Positions 32,195 through 42,282 of a stretch of DNA of 54,314 nt are shown here, in pieces (the stretch's first letter is position 1; each line of letters begins with the position of its first letter). The stretch lies in NCBI RefSeq assembly GCF_007988825.1, contig NZ_BJUW01000018.1, positions 1-54,314 on the forward strand, written 5' to 3'. The stretch is from Microbacterium aerolatum (GTDB taxonomy: Bacteria; Actinomycetota; Actinomycetes; Actinomycetales; Microbacteriaceae). The translations under genes were made by a program, and so were the position numbers. A model generated the notes under the pieces. The model was not told the DNA's origin. It worked only from the letters and a program-made list of their open reading frames with translations, and did no database searches.

Positions 32195-33145
32195 GTGGCA
32201 CAGTCTACCGCGACATGGGATCCTCAGAACTACTTCCGCGCCTGGGAGCGGCCCGTCGGAAGCTGGTCCGACCTCCTCGACGAGCTCGAGAACGTGAACA
32301 AGGTCTCGCGAGGGCGACAACTGGTATGGCGAGGCGTACGCAATGCTTCCTACGGTCTCCTAAGTTCGGCCTACCGATGGTTCAAGGATCGAGACGCGGT
32401 GGTCCCCTCAGAAGGCCGAATGCGAGAGCTGGAATCGGGGCTCCTCGCAGTCGCCCGCACTACTTGGCCGGACCGCGGCGGAAGTGCTCTAGAGACCTTG
32501 GCTCACATTCAGCACTATGGCGGCCCTACGCGTCTAATAGACGTAAGCCATTCACCGATGATTGCGCTTTTTTTCGCCACGGAACAGAAATACGACCACA
32601 AATCTCATTTGCCGTTACCGGATGAAGACGGCCGCATCTTTGCCTTCCAGGCCAACGACCGCACCATCGAACTCAACTCAACCTGGGGCACGCGAGAACT
32701 GCCGTGGCTGGACTGGGGTAAACAAGACCACGGGTGGGAAACTGAACTCCCGTTCGTTTGGAACCCTCCTCGTGCCCTTAACGAACGAATCTCCGCACAA
32801 CAGGGAGCGTTCCTGGTGGGGGGAGTCCCTTCCCTCCCGCACGGGCAGAACTCTCGGTATCGAATGCCCGGCGCGTGGCAGAGCGGCAATATGAAGACGA
32901 TGCCGGCCAAAGACGTGCGGCAAGTCACGTCAGTCTCGATGTTCCTCAAGAGCCTCGAACGGCGCACCGCGACCAACTCTCAGGCTGCGTACACACTCAG
33001 GATCGAGAAAGCGGCGAAGCCGGGCATTCGGGAGCAGTTGGCCGACGAGCACGGCCTACACCACGGTACGGTCTACCCTGATCGGTTCGGATTAGCATCC
33101 TACGGCGCTGACATCGCGAAAGTCGGAGATCACGCTTCTCGCTAA
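32195..33145 (+). CDS. FRG-domain protein
   Basis: A 316-residue protein with the FRG domain, named for a (F/W)RG motif: here QLVWRGVRNASYGLLSSAYR, followed by LAHIQHYGGPTRLIDVSHSP and IALFFATEQK, all classic for the family. Biochemical role is not established; the fold has been compared with ADP-ribosyltransferase-like domains, and members often lie in defence islands. The GTG at 32195 has no ribosome site and sits about 8 bp after TACGCT, so a leaderless start is possible. It is the only plus-strand gene in the island, divergent from mod and ending 49 bp from the convergent SNF2 gene. Confidence 0.8.
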   Translation: MAQSTATWDPQNYFRAWERPVGSWSDLLDELENVNKVSRGRQLVWRGVRNASYGLLSSAYRWFKDRDAVVPSEGRMRELESGLLAVARTTWPDRGGSALETLAHIQHYGGPTRLIDVSHSPMIALFFATEQKYDHKSHLPLPDEDGRIFAFQANDRTIELNSTWGTRELPWLDWGKQDHGWETELPFVWNPPRALNERISAQQGAFLVGGVPSLPHGQNSRYRMPGAWQSGNMKTMPAKDVRQVTSVSMFLKSLERRTATNSQAAYTLRIEKAAKPGIREQLADEHGLHHGTVYPDRFGLASYGADIAKVGDHASR

Positions 33146-33194
33146 ATAGAGGAGATGCTGCTGACACGAGGATCAGTGGCGAAGCCAGAAGGCG

Positions 33195-36101
33195 CTAGCG
33201 GGACAACCGCCAGCGAACCGTGAACAGGTGCTTGGTCTCCTGGGTTCCATGGAGCGACTGCTCAATCAGCTCAAGGTACTTGTCCCCTTCCGCGCGGAGC
33301 TTCTTGCGCGTGTACCGGAAGTCCTCGTCGGCTTCCTCAGCGCGGTGCTCCCACTTGCGGGCCTCCTTCTTGAGTCGCAGCTGCTCCATCGGATCGTCGG
33401 CTTGCCGCGCGAGCTTGCGTGCTTCCTTCTCCCTCGCGCGGTAGTCGCGGACGGTGCCGTCATGCTCGGCCTTACGGTCCTGCTGGTTTCGGTAGATGAG
33501 CTCCTCCTGCTGGTCGTAGTAGCGGGAGTTGCGGCCCTGGACTTCCTGCTCCAGCTCAGTCCGGCGCAGGTCGAGGTGCGGTGCGAATCTGCCCTCGTCG
33601 ACCGCCACCGGCTCTCCTCCGACCTTGATGCAGGCGAGATCGAGAATGTCCGCGACGTACTCCTCGTCGAGCCAACGACCGTCATCGGTCAGCGCGCCGG
33701 CCAGCAGGTAGGACTCGGAGACGTTCTCGTCGCGTGCGCGCATTCGGAAGGTTGCAACGCTCAAGGTCAGCTCGCCGCTGGTGCCCTCCAACGCTCGGAT
33801 CGCGCTGCTCACGCGCTCGGACTGCCCGAGGGAGAATGTCAGCTCGCGTGCCGGGGTGTCGTGGGCCTTTGCAGCCTCGATAACGTGCTGGGCGAGCGGG
33901 CTTGCGTAGCGGTACTGGTGGGCGTTCTCCAACGGTTGCGACTTGAAGAAGTAGCGCCCGGCCGGCGCGTCCTTCACGGGCGACTGGTTCAGAACGAAGG
34001 TGCGGCCGTCTCCCTCGAACGTTGCCCGCCCCGCAAGCTCATGCATGGTGACAGCCAGCAGCAGGCGCTCGAACTTGTTCAGCACCTCGCCGGACTGCGC
34101 GTCGTAGGCCTTGAGGCGGTCCTGCACGTGTGGGTCGAGGTTGTCGAAGACCTTCGCCTTGGCGCTGGCCATTTCGGCAGAGATGTCGTCGGCATACTGT
34201 GTGTCCAGTGCTTTGAACGCCTTGTCGATCTCGGCGTCGGTGCGACTTGAGGTCAGGATGTCGCTGATGCGCTTCTCGAAGTCCAGACCATCCTCGATGG
34301 CGCCCAGCACCTCGTCAGAGGCGCCGAACACGCTCGAGAACAGCTGGAACTTGTTGGTGAGCAGCTCTAGGATTCGCTGCTCTGCCAGGTTGCCCTTATT
34401 GCTGAAGTTGACCACCACAACGTCGTACTTCTGGCCGAAGCGGTGCACGCGCCCGATGCGCTGCTCAACGCGCTGCGGGTTCCACGGCAGGTCGTAGTTG
34501 ACGAGCATCGAGCAGAACTGCAGGTTGATACCTTCAGCGGCTGCCTCGGTGGCGATCATGATCGTGCCCTGCTCGCGGAAGTACTCCACGAGTGCCTTGC
34601 GGCGATCCACGGCCGGGATCCCCGTGACCAGATCACCATCCTTGTTCGCCTCGAGCCAGGCCTTGTAGATGGCAGTCTGCTCGGGGCCGTCATTCGTGCC
34701 GTTGAACAGCACCAGCCCCTCACCGCGACCTGACTCCCGCAGGCACCGGGCGATGTACTCCTGCGTCTTCGTAGAGTCGGTGAAGATGATCGCTTTCTCG
34801 GGTGCGCCGAGTTCGCGCAGGCGGTCGAAGCCGCGATCGATCGCGTCGGAGAGCTTGGCCGCTTTCTGGTTGACCGTGATGGAGCGGGCGAGGGCGGCAT
34901 ACTCACGCAGCTCGGCAACCTCGTCACGCATCGCTTCGGCGATCTCTTCCGGGAGCGCCTGCGTCGACTGGGACTGCGGCCCGAAGCTGCGAGGGCTCGT
35001 GCCAGATTCCTGGACTTCCTCAAGTTCCTCGTCGGTGAGGTCTTCTGCTTCGAAGTCCATCTCCCAACGGCGTCCTGTGGCGTCACGGTAGACGCCGCCG
35101 CGAATCTCGCCCTCGAGACGGTCAGCGATGCGCTCCAGCGTGCTGGCCACGGCGTGCGTCGATGACCCGAGTCGCTTGCGGATGATCAGGGCAGCGAGGT
35201 GACGTTGGCTGCCCGCGAAGGCGAACAGGTCGTCTCGTTGCAGGTAATCGTTGACGAGTTCGTAAAGCCGCTGCTCCTCCGGACTCGGCGTGAACTCCAT
35301 CGTGATCGCCGTGCGCTTGGTGAAGTGGATGTATTTGTCCGCATCGCGGCGCAGCGTGCGCTTCGCCACCGTCGCCACACGCTCGGCGAGGTCGTCACCG
35401 TTGCCGAGATCACGCCCCTTGATGTAGCGCTCACGGAAAGCATCGAGGGAGTAAAAGTAGTTCGGGTCGAACACCGAGACGAGGCCGTAGAGCTCCTCGA
35501 GCTTGTTCTGCAGCGGAGTCGCGGTCAGCAGCACTGTCTTGTGCGCGCCAGAAACGATGTGGGCGACCGACTCGGCGATCTTGCCTTTACCCGTCCAGTG
35601 ATTACGCAGCCGATGCGCCTCGTCAGCAACGACCAGGTCCCAAGCGCGGAGCAGGGACTGCTCGTGACGCTGCGCGAACTCGTACGAGCAGATCAGCACC
35701 TCGGCCTGTCGACCCGAAGTATTCGCGAGCAGGGTGTCCTTCGACTTCGGATCGAGGATGCTGGCCGGGATGAGGAACTTCTCGAACAGCTCCTGTTTCC
35801 ACTGCTGACGCAGGCTCGACGGCGCCACGATCAAGATGTTGCGGCGACGCTCGGCCCAGTACTGCGTGATGACGATGCCTGCCTCGATCGTCTTGCCGAG
35901 GCCCACCTCATCCGCGAGAATCACACCCGGCAGGAACGGAGTCTGTAACGCGAAGAGTGCGGCATCGATCTGATGCGGCTTTGGCTCCACCTGTGCGTCG
36001 AACAGCAGACCGGCCAGCTTGCCGACGTGATCGTTCGCGAAGCTGCGCTGCAGTTCGTGCGCATAGTACTTCGCCTGGTACGACGTTATGGGATTGGGCA
36101 T
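33195..36101 (-). CDS. SNF2-family helicase (RapA-like)
   Basis: A 968-residue SF2 translocase. Walker A is DEVGLGKT (64-71), motif II DEAH (160-163), motif III LLTATPLQN, and the C-terminal lobe has IATEAAAEGINLQFCSMLVN and QRVEQRIGRVHRFGQ. The last ~150 residues are highly charged and coiled coil (REKEARKLARQADDPMEQLR). It resembles the SNF2 enzymes of phage-defence operons such as DrmD of DISARM and DpdE, but partner genes differ. It lies 79 bp downstream of the large helicase on the same strand. It should translocate on double-stranded DNA. Confidence 0.9.
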   Translation of the reverse strand: MPNPITSYQAKYYAHELQRSFANDHVGKLAGLLFDAQVEPKPHQIDAALFALQTPFLPGVILADEVGLGKTIEAGIVITQYWAERRRNILIVAPSSLRQQWKQELFEKFLIPASILDPKSKDTLLANTSGRQAEVLICSYEFAQRHEQSLLRAWDLVVADEAHRLRNHWTGKGKIAESVAHIVSGAHKTVLLTATPLQNKLEELYGLVSVFDPNYFYSLDAFRERYIKGRDLGNGDDLAERVATVAKRTLRRDADKYIHFTKRTAITMEFTPSPEEQRLYELVNDYLQRDDLFAFAGSQRHLAALIIRKRLGSSTHAVASTLERIADRLEGEIRGGVYRDATGRRWEMDFEAEDLTDEELEEVQESGTSPRSFGPQSQSTQALPEEIAEAMRDEVAELREYAALARSITVNQKAAKLSDAIDRGFDRLRELGAPEKAIIFTDSTKTQEYIARCLRESGRGEGLVLFNGTNDGPEQTAIYKAWLEANKDGDLVTGIPAVDRRKALVEYFREQGTIMIATEAAAEGINLQFCSMLVNYDLPWNPQRVEQRIGRVHRFGQKYDVVVVNFSNKGNLAEQRILELLTNKFQLFSSVFGASDEVLGAIEDGLDFEKRISDILTSSRTDAEIDKAFKALDTQYADDISAEMASAKAKVFDNLDPHVQDRLKAYDAQSGEVLNKFERLLLAVTMHELAGRATFEGDGRTFVLNQSPVKDAPAGRYFFKSQPLENAHQYRYASPLAQHVIEAAKAHDTPARELTFSLGQSERVSSAIRALEGTSGELTLSVATFRMRARDENVSESYLLAGALTDDGRWLDEEYVADILDLACIKVGGEPVAVDEGRFAPHLDLRRTELEQEVQGRNSRYYDQQEELIYRNQQDRKAEHDGTVRDYRAREKEARKLARQADDPMEQLRLKKEARKWEHRAEEADEDFRYTRKKLRAEGDKYLELIEQSLHGTQETKHLFTVRWRLSR

Positions 36102-36180
36102 CTGGTGCTGCTGCTCAGGTCGGGGACGCTCTTGGGCTGATCATGGCACAGGTGGCACGATCTGCTGGCCAGATGCGCGC

Positions 36181-39100
36181 TCATCGGCGTCTCGTGTCGG
36201 CACTCGCCGATGGCGGCCGCAAATCGATAACGGGTAGCGCCGTAGCGTCCACACCGCGCCGAGCCAGCATGTCGACCATGTCCTCCTGTCGGGGCTGGCC
36301 AAGCGTTAGGCGATACAGTGTCAACGCTGACCGCAGCCGCTCGTACTTCCGGATGTCGCGGCTCAGCGGATAGCGCGCGAGCACGCGATGGATGCGCGCC
36401 GGCCCCGGATACATCCACCACGGCGAGAACTCACCGAGGTCATTCTCAGCCTCCATCGCTGCGTCGAAAGCGGCACGCCATGCGCGCGGATCGTTCGATG
36501 CGAGGACATCATTCCAGTGCTCGTGAGCGACGTTCTTCCGTACAGCGTGGCCGGCGAAACGGTTCACCCGGCCTTCGCGCTGTTCGAAGTCCACCGGGTT
36601 CGACGGCAGGTTCCAGTGAACGACGGAATGGCTCCACCAGTGGAAGTCGATGCCCTCCTGACCGACGCTCGTCGATGCCAGAATGAACGGCGCGAACGGA
36701 CTGTTGAACGATGTCCTCACCTCGCCCTGGCGCACTCCCGACTTCTCGTCGGCCGACTCTTGCTTGCCGCCGTACCGCAGCGCGAACCTGGCGGTGAACG
36801 AAATGTCACGACGCTCAGCCGCATTGTCGTGCGCGAGGTAGCGCGTCGAGCGCAGAGAGATCGCGTCCACAGCTCGCCGGGCGACGAGCATCAACGAGTC
36901 ATCGCCAAGTTCGGTCGCGCCCAGTTCGCTCACCAACTGGAAGAGGTACTCGTCGAGGACCGCGCGCAGATTGCCGTCGGCGCAGTACGCCAGCACGCTC
37001 TTCCAGTACGGCTGCTCCTGCCCATACAACGTCGTCAGTAGCGCGATCGTCTCGGTGCGATTGAACAGCGTGCGTAGCCCCTCCGCGAGGACGAACGTGC
37101 TGCGCCACAGACCGGCCTCCGTGGCGTCCGCACCGGCGACGCTGCGCAGAGCGCGCAACGCGACATTGCCGGGGGCGAACGCAGCAACGTCGCCCAGGTC
37201 GGGGTGCACCGTCGGATTCGTGTCTTGCTCCTCAAGCGCGCGGCGCACGTGTTCGGTCACACCCCGCGAGCGTTCTTCGTCAGCCGTCACCAGCGCCGCT
37301 ACCTCTTCGGCGGTCACCCTCGACATCTCCTCCGGCAGCAGACCAGGGACAGTGAAGAACGCATCTGCCACCTGTTCCGCAGCCGGCGCGTCGCCGAGAA
37401 CGAAGGACGCCGCGAAGCCCGCCGCACTGACGAGTGCACCATGCCGGCGCGCAGTCGCGAGTTCATCGCTCATGCCCGCGAGGCGCGGATGCGGCCAGAA
37501 CATCGCGAGCGTCGACATCGCAGCAGGGCGTCCTTCGGCGAGTCGGTACTGCAGACGCGCACTGACTGCTCGCCGCGCCTCCGGGTTGTTGCCGCGGAGC
37601 AGTTCACGATCACCAGCGGCAAGACGGTCAGCCTCGTAGCTGAGCAATGACGCAATGGCTGTGGGGGCTGCGCTCCATGCCGAGAACAGCACCTGCTTCG
37701 TCACCGAACAGTCCGAAAGCGGACTGAAGACCTCGCCCGGCTCGAGATACGGCATCGTCGGGGGCATCCAGAGCAGTTTCCACCACCCGTTCCCTACTGT
37801 CTCGTTGGCCAGGGCGCGTAAATGGCCATTGCCGAGATCAATGGGGTCGAATGCCTCCACAGCATCCGCATTCAGCGAGCGTGTGTTGCGCAACGCACGC
37901 GCCGCCGTCGCGTTGCCCTCGGCCAGCAGACGCTTCGTCTGCTCTGCCGGCTTGTAGCCGTCCATGAAGCTCGCGAAGTAGGGGATTGACTTCCAGTACT
38001 CCACGTCGATTGGCGCATTGACCGTCGACCCGAGGTTGCGCAGCGCCGCCCAGCCCTTCATATCGGCGACGCTGGGTGTCTCGGTGGCCAGCTCACGCAC
38101 GGTTACGAGGTCTTCGTTCGCTGCGATCGGTGGACGCTCGCAGCGACTCATGAGAGGAAGCAGGTGATTGCGCACCTCGAGAGCAGCGGCGTCGGCATCC
38201 CGATCCAATACCAGCGCCTGCCGGTAGGCGGCCAAAGCGTCGGATGCTGCCTTCTCAGAACCCGCTCCGCCACCGGCGAGGAAGCGCACCGTGGCGAGGA
38301 AGTCTTTGTAGTGGTCGTCTTCGGAATCCTCGGCGTTCGTGAACGGCTTGTACGGCGTCGCCGACAGCAACAGCACCCGCGCATCCTTATGGTCGAAAAG
38401 CGCGTGCGCCAGCTCGCCAGCATCCCCCGACTCAGGGTTCAAGAGCTGACGGAAGCGCTGGAACTCATCGAGGATGATCAGGTCAGGTTGGAGCGTGTCG
38501 ACGCCGGCCTTCGCCAACGCATGCCGCAGCCGACCCATCAGCTCCTGGGTGTCGTGCCACAGGTCGTCCGGGAGCTTCTTCTTCATCCAGAGCTTCGCGC
38601 GAAGGTCGAGGAAGAGGTCGAGCGACCCGTCTTCGCGAATCAATTCCTCGAACGCCGAGACGATCACGGGATCGGGATCGCCGTCGAGCTCTTTGCGTAG
38701 ATGCGCGATGCGGTACTCGAAGTTCGCTCGGGTGTGCACCGTACCTTGCATGAGCAAGCGCGTGATGCGGCGGTCCGAGTCGGTCTTGTTGAACAGCTGA
38801 TCGAGGATGAGCGTGAGCATCGCGCGCTCGGGTGCAGAGCCCTGTCGGTGTCCGCCCTCGCTGAACGACGTACCCGGCGTGAAAGAGACGAGGTTCACTT
38901 TCTTGCGACCCTCGCCGGACACTCCACTCAGCCGCTTGCTCTCGCGAGCGAGCATCGTCAATCGTGTCGTCATGCCTATGTGGTCGTCACCTGTGACGTT
39001 CAGCCGGCGGAGGTTCTGCGTCGCAAGGTCGACGTTGCTGCAGACGTAAACGATGTCGATACGTTCGATCTTGTCATCGTGCTCAAGATGTTCGATGGCA

Positions 39101-39279
39101 CGGGCGATCACGCCGCGGGCGACGATGCTCTTGCCGAGACCGGTTTCGTCGGCAACGAGAAACCGACCGGATGCCGCGTCGCTCTCGGGCCCGTAGAACC
39201 GATCGAAGACATGGTTCACGGTGTCGCGCTGGAAAGACTTCAGCCCGCTCATCACCGCATCGACGTCGACACTGCTCAC
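36181..39279 (-). CDS. Large SF2 helicase of the DUF6361/PLD operon
   Basis: A 1032-residue DEAD/DEAH-like helicase. Walker A is DETGLGKS (44-51); motif II is LDEFQRF (near residue 270), with Phe-Gln in place of the usual AH; LLLSATPYKPF is motif III. The C-terminal lobe shows STSVGQEGIDFHWWSHSVVH and NPVDFEQREGRVNRFAGHAV (motifs V-VI). Several hundred residues between the lobes are unlike common helicases. Its start overlaps the PLD gene stop by 4 bp, so they are translated together. It probably works on phage DNA with the PLD nuclease; this is inferred from the operon. Confidence 0.88.
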   Translation of the reverse strand: MSSVDVDAVMSGLKSFQRDTVNHVFDRFYGPESDAASGRFLVADETGLGKSIVARGVIARAIEHLEHDDKIERIDIVYVCSNVDLATQNLRRLNVTGDDHIGMTTRLTMLARESKRLSGVSGEGRKKVNLVSFTPGTSFSEGGHRQGSAPERAMLTLILDQLFNKTDSDRRITRLLMQGTVHTRANFEYRIAHLRKELDGDPDPVIVSAFEELIREDGSLDLFLDLRAKLWMKKKLPDDLWHDTQELMGRLRHALAKAGVDTLQPDLIILDEFQRFRQLLNPESGDAGELAHALFDHKDARVLLLSATPYKPFTNAEDSEDDHYKDFLATVRFLAGGGAGSEKAASDALAAYRQALVLDRDADAAALEVRNHLLPLMSRCERPPIAANEDLVTVRELATETPSVADMKGWAALRNLGSTVNAPIDVEYWKSIPYFASFMDGYKPAEQTKRLLAEGNATAARALRNTRSLNADAVEAFDPIDLGNGHLRALANETVGNGWWKLLWMPPTMPYLEPGEVFSPLSDCSVTKQVLFSAWSAAPTAIASLLSYEADRLAAGDRELLRGNNPEARRAVSARLQYRLAEGRPAAMSTLAMFWPHPRLAGMSDELATARRHGALVSAAGFAASFVLGDAPAAEQVADAFFTVPGLLPEEMSRVTAEEVAALVTADEERSRGVTEHVRRALEEQDTNPTVHPDLGDVAAFAPGNVALRALRSVAGADATEAGLWRSTFVLAEGLRTLFNRTETIALLTTLYGQEQPYWKSVLAYCADGNLRAVLDEYLFQLVSELGATELGDDSLMLVARRAVDAISLRSTRYLAHDNAAERRDISFTARFALRYGGKQESADEKSGVRQGEVRTSFNSPFAPFILASTSVGQEGIDFHWWSHSVVHWNLPSNPVDFEQREGRVNRFAGHAVRKNVAHEHWNDVLASNDPRAWRAAFDAAMEAENDLGEFSPWWMYPGPARIHRVLARYPLSRDIRKYERLRSALTLYRLTLGQPRQEDMVDMLARRGVDATALPVIDLRPPSASADTRRR

Positions 39280-41090
39280 AACCGGCCTCCCATCAACGAA
39301 TGGTGGGCATCCCAGACGTTCGACCAGAGTTCATCGAACCCCTCCGGCAATAGATCTTGCTCGTCGCCATGTTCGCGCACGTAGTCGACGACACGGCGCG
39401 CGTCGGCGAGGCCATGGTGGCCAGCTCCAACGGCGCGCACGAGCGCTTCGAACAGCCCCGATCCGTCGAACCCGTCGGACGCCGTGGCGTTGAAAGTGAA
39501 GTCGCCTGAGCCGGTACTGGTGTCGGCGATGTCACCTGACAGTTCCAGCATCAGTGTCAACAGACGAAGGAAGGCTGCGCGGTCGGTGAGCTGGCGGGCG
39601 ACGATCGCATCTTTGCGCGAAGGGATGTCATCGAGCAGACGGGCGAGCACGATAGTACGGCGCTTACGACCTTCGCTGTCTTGAGCGACGAGAGCGATGA
39701 AGGGCGTGATGTCGGTAAGCGGGATCTCGTGGATCGTCACGGCACCGGTTTCGTCGGTCGCGAGGGTACCGGCACCGAGGTCGGCGCGCGTAAGGAGGTG
39801 CCAGCGCAAAGAGATTCCGGCATCGGTGAGGGTGGCAAGAGAAGCTTCGAGGTCCGGCTCGCCCCACACGCGGAGAGAATGCGGGGTGCCCGGGAGCACG
39901 CGCGCGACGAGGCGTGCCCCCGCGAGCTTGCGCAACATCGCCTCAAGACGTCGCTCGGCCTTCTCATCCTCGGACTCGACGGCTCCGCCCTCCGTGATGT
40001 ACTCCTCCTTCAGCTCGCCGAGCGCCTCCAGCGTGGCGTTCACGCCAAACTTCGAATCGGGGCCGGTGAATTCCACCATGACCTCGACATTGCTGCGCCA
40101 TGCAGCATCCGTGGCGTTCGCCGAGCCGAGGAAGACGTGCGAACCGTCGAGCCGGTCGACGACGACAACCTTGGCGTGCAGACCGCTCAGCCTGTCGAGC
40201 CGGGTGCTCGCATCATCCGCGTCGTCGCCGATTGCCGCGTCGTCGAGCACATACGTCGTGAGCTTCTTGTCGAGCGCTGTGGGTGGGAGCGCGTCGAGAG
40301 TCTTGGCGCGCGACAACAAGTGCGTCGTCGTGCGAACAGCGGATCGCAGCATCCGCAAGCCTTCGTCGGTTGCGAAAGGGGAGATGATCAGCGCGCGCTT
40401 GCCGCGGAAGTCGGGAAACACCGATCCTGGGATGCCGACCGTATGGAACTGCACGTCCCGCGCGGCCGTCGGGAGCTCCCAATTCACAGCGTGGAGGCGC
40501 TCGGCGAACGCGAGGATCTCGGTGTGGCGCTCCCTGGGGAGAGCGTTGACCGAGAGGCCTGGAAGGAACGCGAGCAGATCGACGAGCGGGCTGTTCTCAT
40601 CGCGAGCGACGCCATCGTCAGCGGGAGCGCCGTCAAGCCGCACGATGGTGTCCCAGCTGCGGTCGTCAGTGAGGTTCCGGCTTGCGCAAAGAAACCGGTA
40701 GACGCGACGTTCGCCGGCTGCGTACTCGAGGAACCACACCTTCGGGTGGAAAAGACCGCGCGGCACCTGCACCGGGTGGATGATCGGCTCGAGGAACGCC
40801 ACGAGATCGGAAGGGCTGCCCATCGAGATCTCGCCGGCCTGCGCGAAGATGTCGATCCGGTCGGCGACGCGACGGACGGCATCCAGCACGCCGATCGTGT
40901 CATCGCTAGTGGACAGGTGGCGTGAGGCGAATGAGAGCGGAACGCTGAGCGCTGTCGCGAGGTCGAGCGTGAAGGTCGTTCCGACGGCGCGCGATAGTTC
41001 GAACCCCGAGGGTGGCGCGAGTTGCTCGGTGAGCGTTGCGCGGGTCTGCGGTTCAAGCAACGTCGGCCTCCGGTACGCGATCGAGACCAT
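39276..41090 (-). CDS. Phospholipase-D-type nuclease
   Basis: A 604-residue protein with two HKD-type half-sites in one chain: FHPKVWFLEY with His115 and Lys117 plus SRNLTDD, and LHAKVVVVD with His305 and Lys307 plus GSANATDAAW with Asn325. In defence systems such PLD proteins are mostly nucleases. The C-terminal ~200 residues are not recognised. It starts 38 bp inside the end of the DUF6361 gene and ends overlapping the helicase start, so the three are tightly coupled. No signal peptide is seen, which argues against a secreted lipase. Confidence 0.87.
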   Translation of the reverse strand: MVSIAYRRPTLLEPQTRATLTEQLAPPSGFELSRAVGTTFTLDLATALSVPLSFASRHLSTSDDTIGVLDAVRRVADRIDIFAQAGEISMGSPSDLVAFLEPIIHPVQVPRGLFHPKVWFLEYAAGERRVYRFLCASRNLTDDRSWDTIVRLDGAPADDGVARDENSPLVDLLAFLPGLSVNALPRERHTEILAFAERLHAVNWELPTAARDVQFHTVGIPGSVFPDFRGKRALIISPFATDEGLRMLRSAVRTTTHLLSRAKTLDALPPTALDKKLTTYVLDDAAIGDDADDASTRLDRLSGLHAKVVVVDRLDGSHVFLGSANATDAAWRSNVEVMVEFTGPDSKFGVNATLEALGELKEEYITEGGAVESEDEKAERRLEAMLRKLAGARLVARVLPGTPHSLRVWGEPDLEASLATLTDAGISLRWHLLTRADLGAGTLATDETGAVTIHEIPLTDITPFIALVAQDSEGRKRRTIVLARLLDDIPSRKDAIVARQLTDRAAFLRLLTLMLELSGDIADTSTGSGDFTFNATASDGFDGSGLFEALVRAVGAGHHGLADARRVVDYVREHGDEQDLLPEGFDELWSNVWDAHHSLMGGRL

Positions 41091-42282
41091 CGTGGATGTC
41101 GTTCAGGATGCCGCGCACGTTGGGCCATCGGAAGACGAGCGCGCCGGCACCGGAGCCACCGCCCCAGGTTTGCAGACGTCGCGGGTTTCCGAGTCGGGCC
41201 TGCGGGCCCTTGTTCTGCCTTTCTCGAGCTGCAATGAACTCGCGCGTCTCCGGATGATCAGCGACATCGCTCGTCGGGATCCGTCGAAGTAGATCGCGCC
41301 AATCACGGACGAATCGAGCTGAGCGTGGATGGATTGGGGCGCCGCGCACGATGTCGACGCGACGGAGGAGGTCGTCGAGATCCCACGTCGCGACATCGAC
41401 GATGGCGGGCAGAGTTTCGGCCCACCGGTCCACTTCGCTGCGGTAGCGGTCAGAGCGACCCGACTCAGACTGGAATCCGCCTTGTTCGTACTGCTCGGCG
41501 AGCAGCAGGTTGTAGAGGAGCTGGGCCCCGTGCATCACCGCGGAAAAGGAGTGCGCATGGTCAAGCAAGGCGCGGGATTCGCCAGTGACTGAGAGGGCGG
41601 CGGCATCCGCCCAGGGCGCGGGGCTATCGGGCGCGGGGCGATTGACTGTGAAGTGCGCCAGGAGTGTCCCCGGGACTTCGTCGAGGATGCGATCGCGCAA
41701 CCATCCGGCCTCCTCGCGGCTCAGCATGAATCCCCCAGGGACCGCGTCGGGAAATCCGTTTGGGGCGCCCGGCATGGTCGTCGACCAGGCACGGAACCTG
41801 CCGCCGGAGCCCTCATCGATATCGTCGCCACCAACAGCTCGACCATCGAGCGTGAGGACGTTCTGCGCGGTCAGGGCAGGGTCGCGAAGGATCCGAAATC
41901 TCCGCAGCATCGACCAATAGATGGAGGAGGGGAGCGTCTTGAGGTTTGCACCCGCCTGGAGTCCGAGCAGCCCGGCGTAATCGTCGGAGTCCCGGATGGC
42001 GTTGATGAGCTTGCGCTCCATGCGATCGGCATCGCTCGAGGGGTTCGGACGTCCCGAGGCCTTCTGGAAGATCCATGGGATGAAGAGTAGATAACGTGCG
42101 CGCGTGTGCAGCGTCGACGTGCCAGGGAACAGGGCATCACCGAGCGCATCACGAATCTGCCCGACGCCGAGCTCATCGCGGCTCTCTCGATCAGCGAAAA
42201 GTCGGATGATGTCGCGCATTCTGCGCTGTTCATCGCTCGATGCGTCGAGCCATGCGATCAGAGCGGTCACGTGGTGTGTCAC
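41053..42282 (-). CDS. DUF6361 family protein
   Basis: The first gene of the operon, 409 residues. It matches the DUF6361 pattern: IAWLDASSDEQRRMRDIIRL, GVGQIRDALGDALFPGTSTL and HTRARYLLFIPWIFQKA near the N-terminus, and GAQLLYNLLLAEQYEQ in the middle. Function is unknown; relatives are found beside PLD-type and helicase genes. The start is a GTG at 42282; a second GTG four codons later is possible. Being first and overlapping the PLD gene, it may set the stoichiometry of the system or act as a recognition factor (inference). Confidence 0.8.
   Translation of the reverse strand: MTHHVTALIAWLDASSDEQRRMRDIIRLFADRESRDELGVGQIRDALGDALFPGTSTLHTRARYLLFIPWIFQKASGRPNPSSDADRMERKLINAIRDSDDYAGLLGLQAGANLKTLPSSIYWSMLRRFRILRDPALTAQNVLTLDGRAVGGDDIDEGSGGRFRAWSTTMPGAPNGFPDAVPGGFMLSREEAGWLRDRILDEVPGTLLAHFTVNRPAPDSPAPWADAAALSVTGESRALLDHAHSFSAVMHGAQLLYNLLLAEQYEQGGFQSESGRSDRYRSEVDRWAETLPAIVDVATWDLDDLLRRVDIVRGAPIHPRSARFVRDWRDLLRRIPTSDVADHPETREFIAARERQNKGPQARLGNPRRLQTWGGGSGAGALVFRWPNVRGILNDIHDGLDRVPEADVA

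Noticed and set aside
39681..40925. A 414-residue plus-strand frame opposite the PLD gene
   Set aside because: It is antisense to an intact two-HKD protein and shows no recognisable domain.
27206..42282. BREX or canonical DISARM system
   Set aside because: PglZ, BrxC, BrxL, DrmA and DrmB (DUF1998) are all absent; only generic SNF2, PLD and methyltransferase parts are shared.
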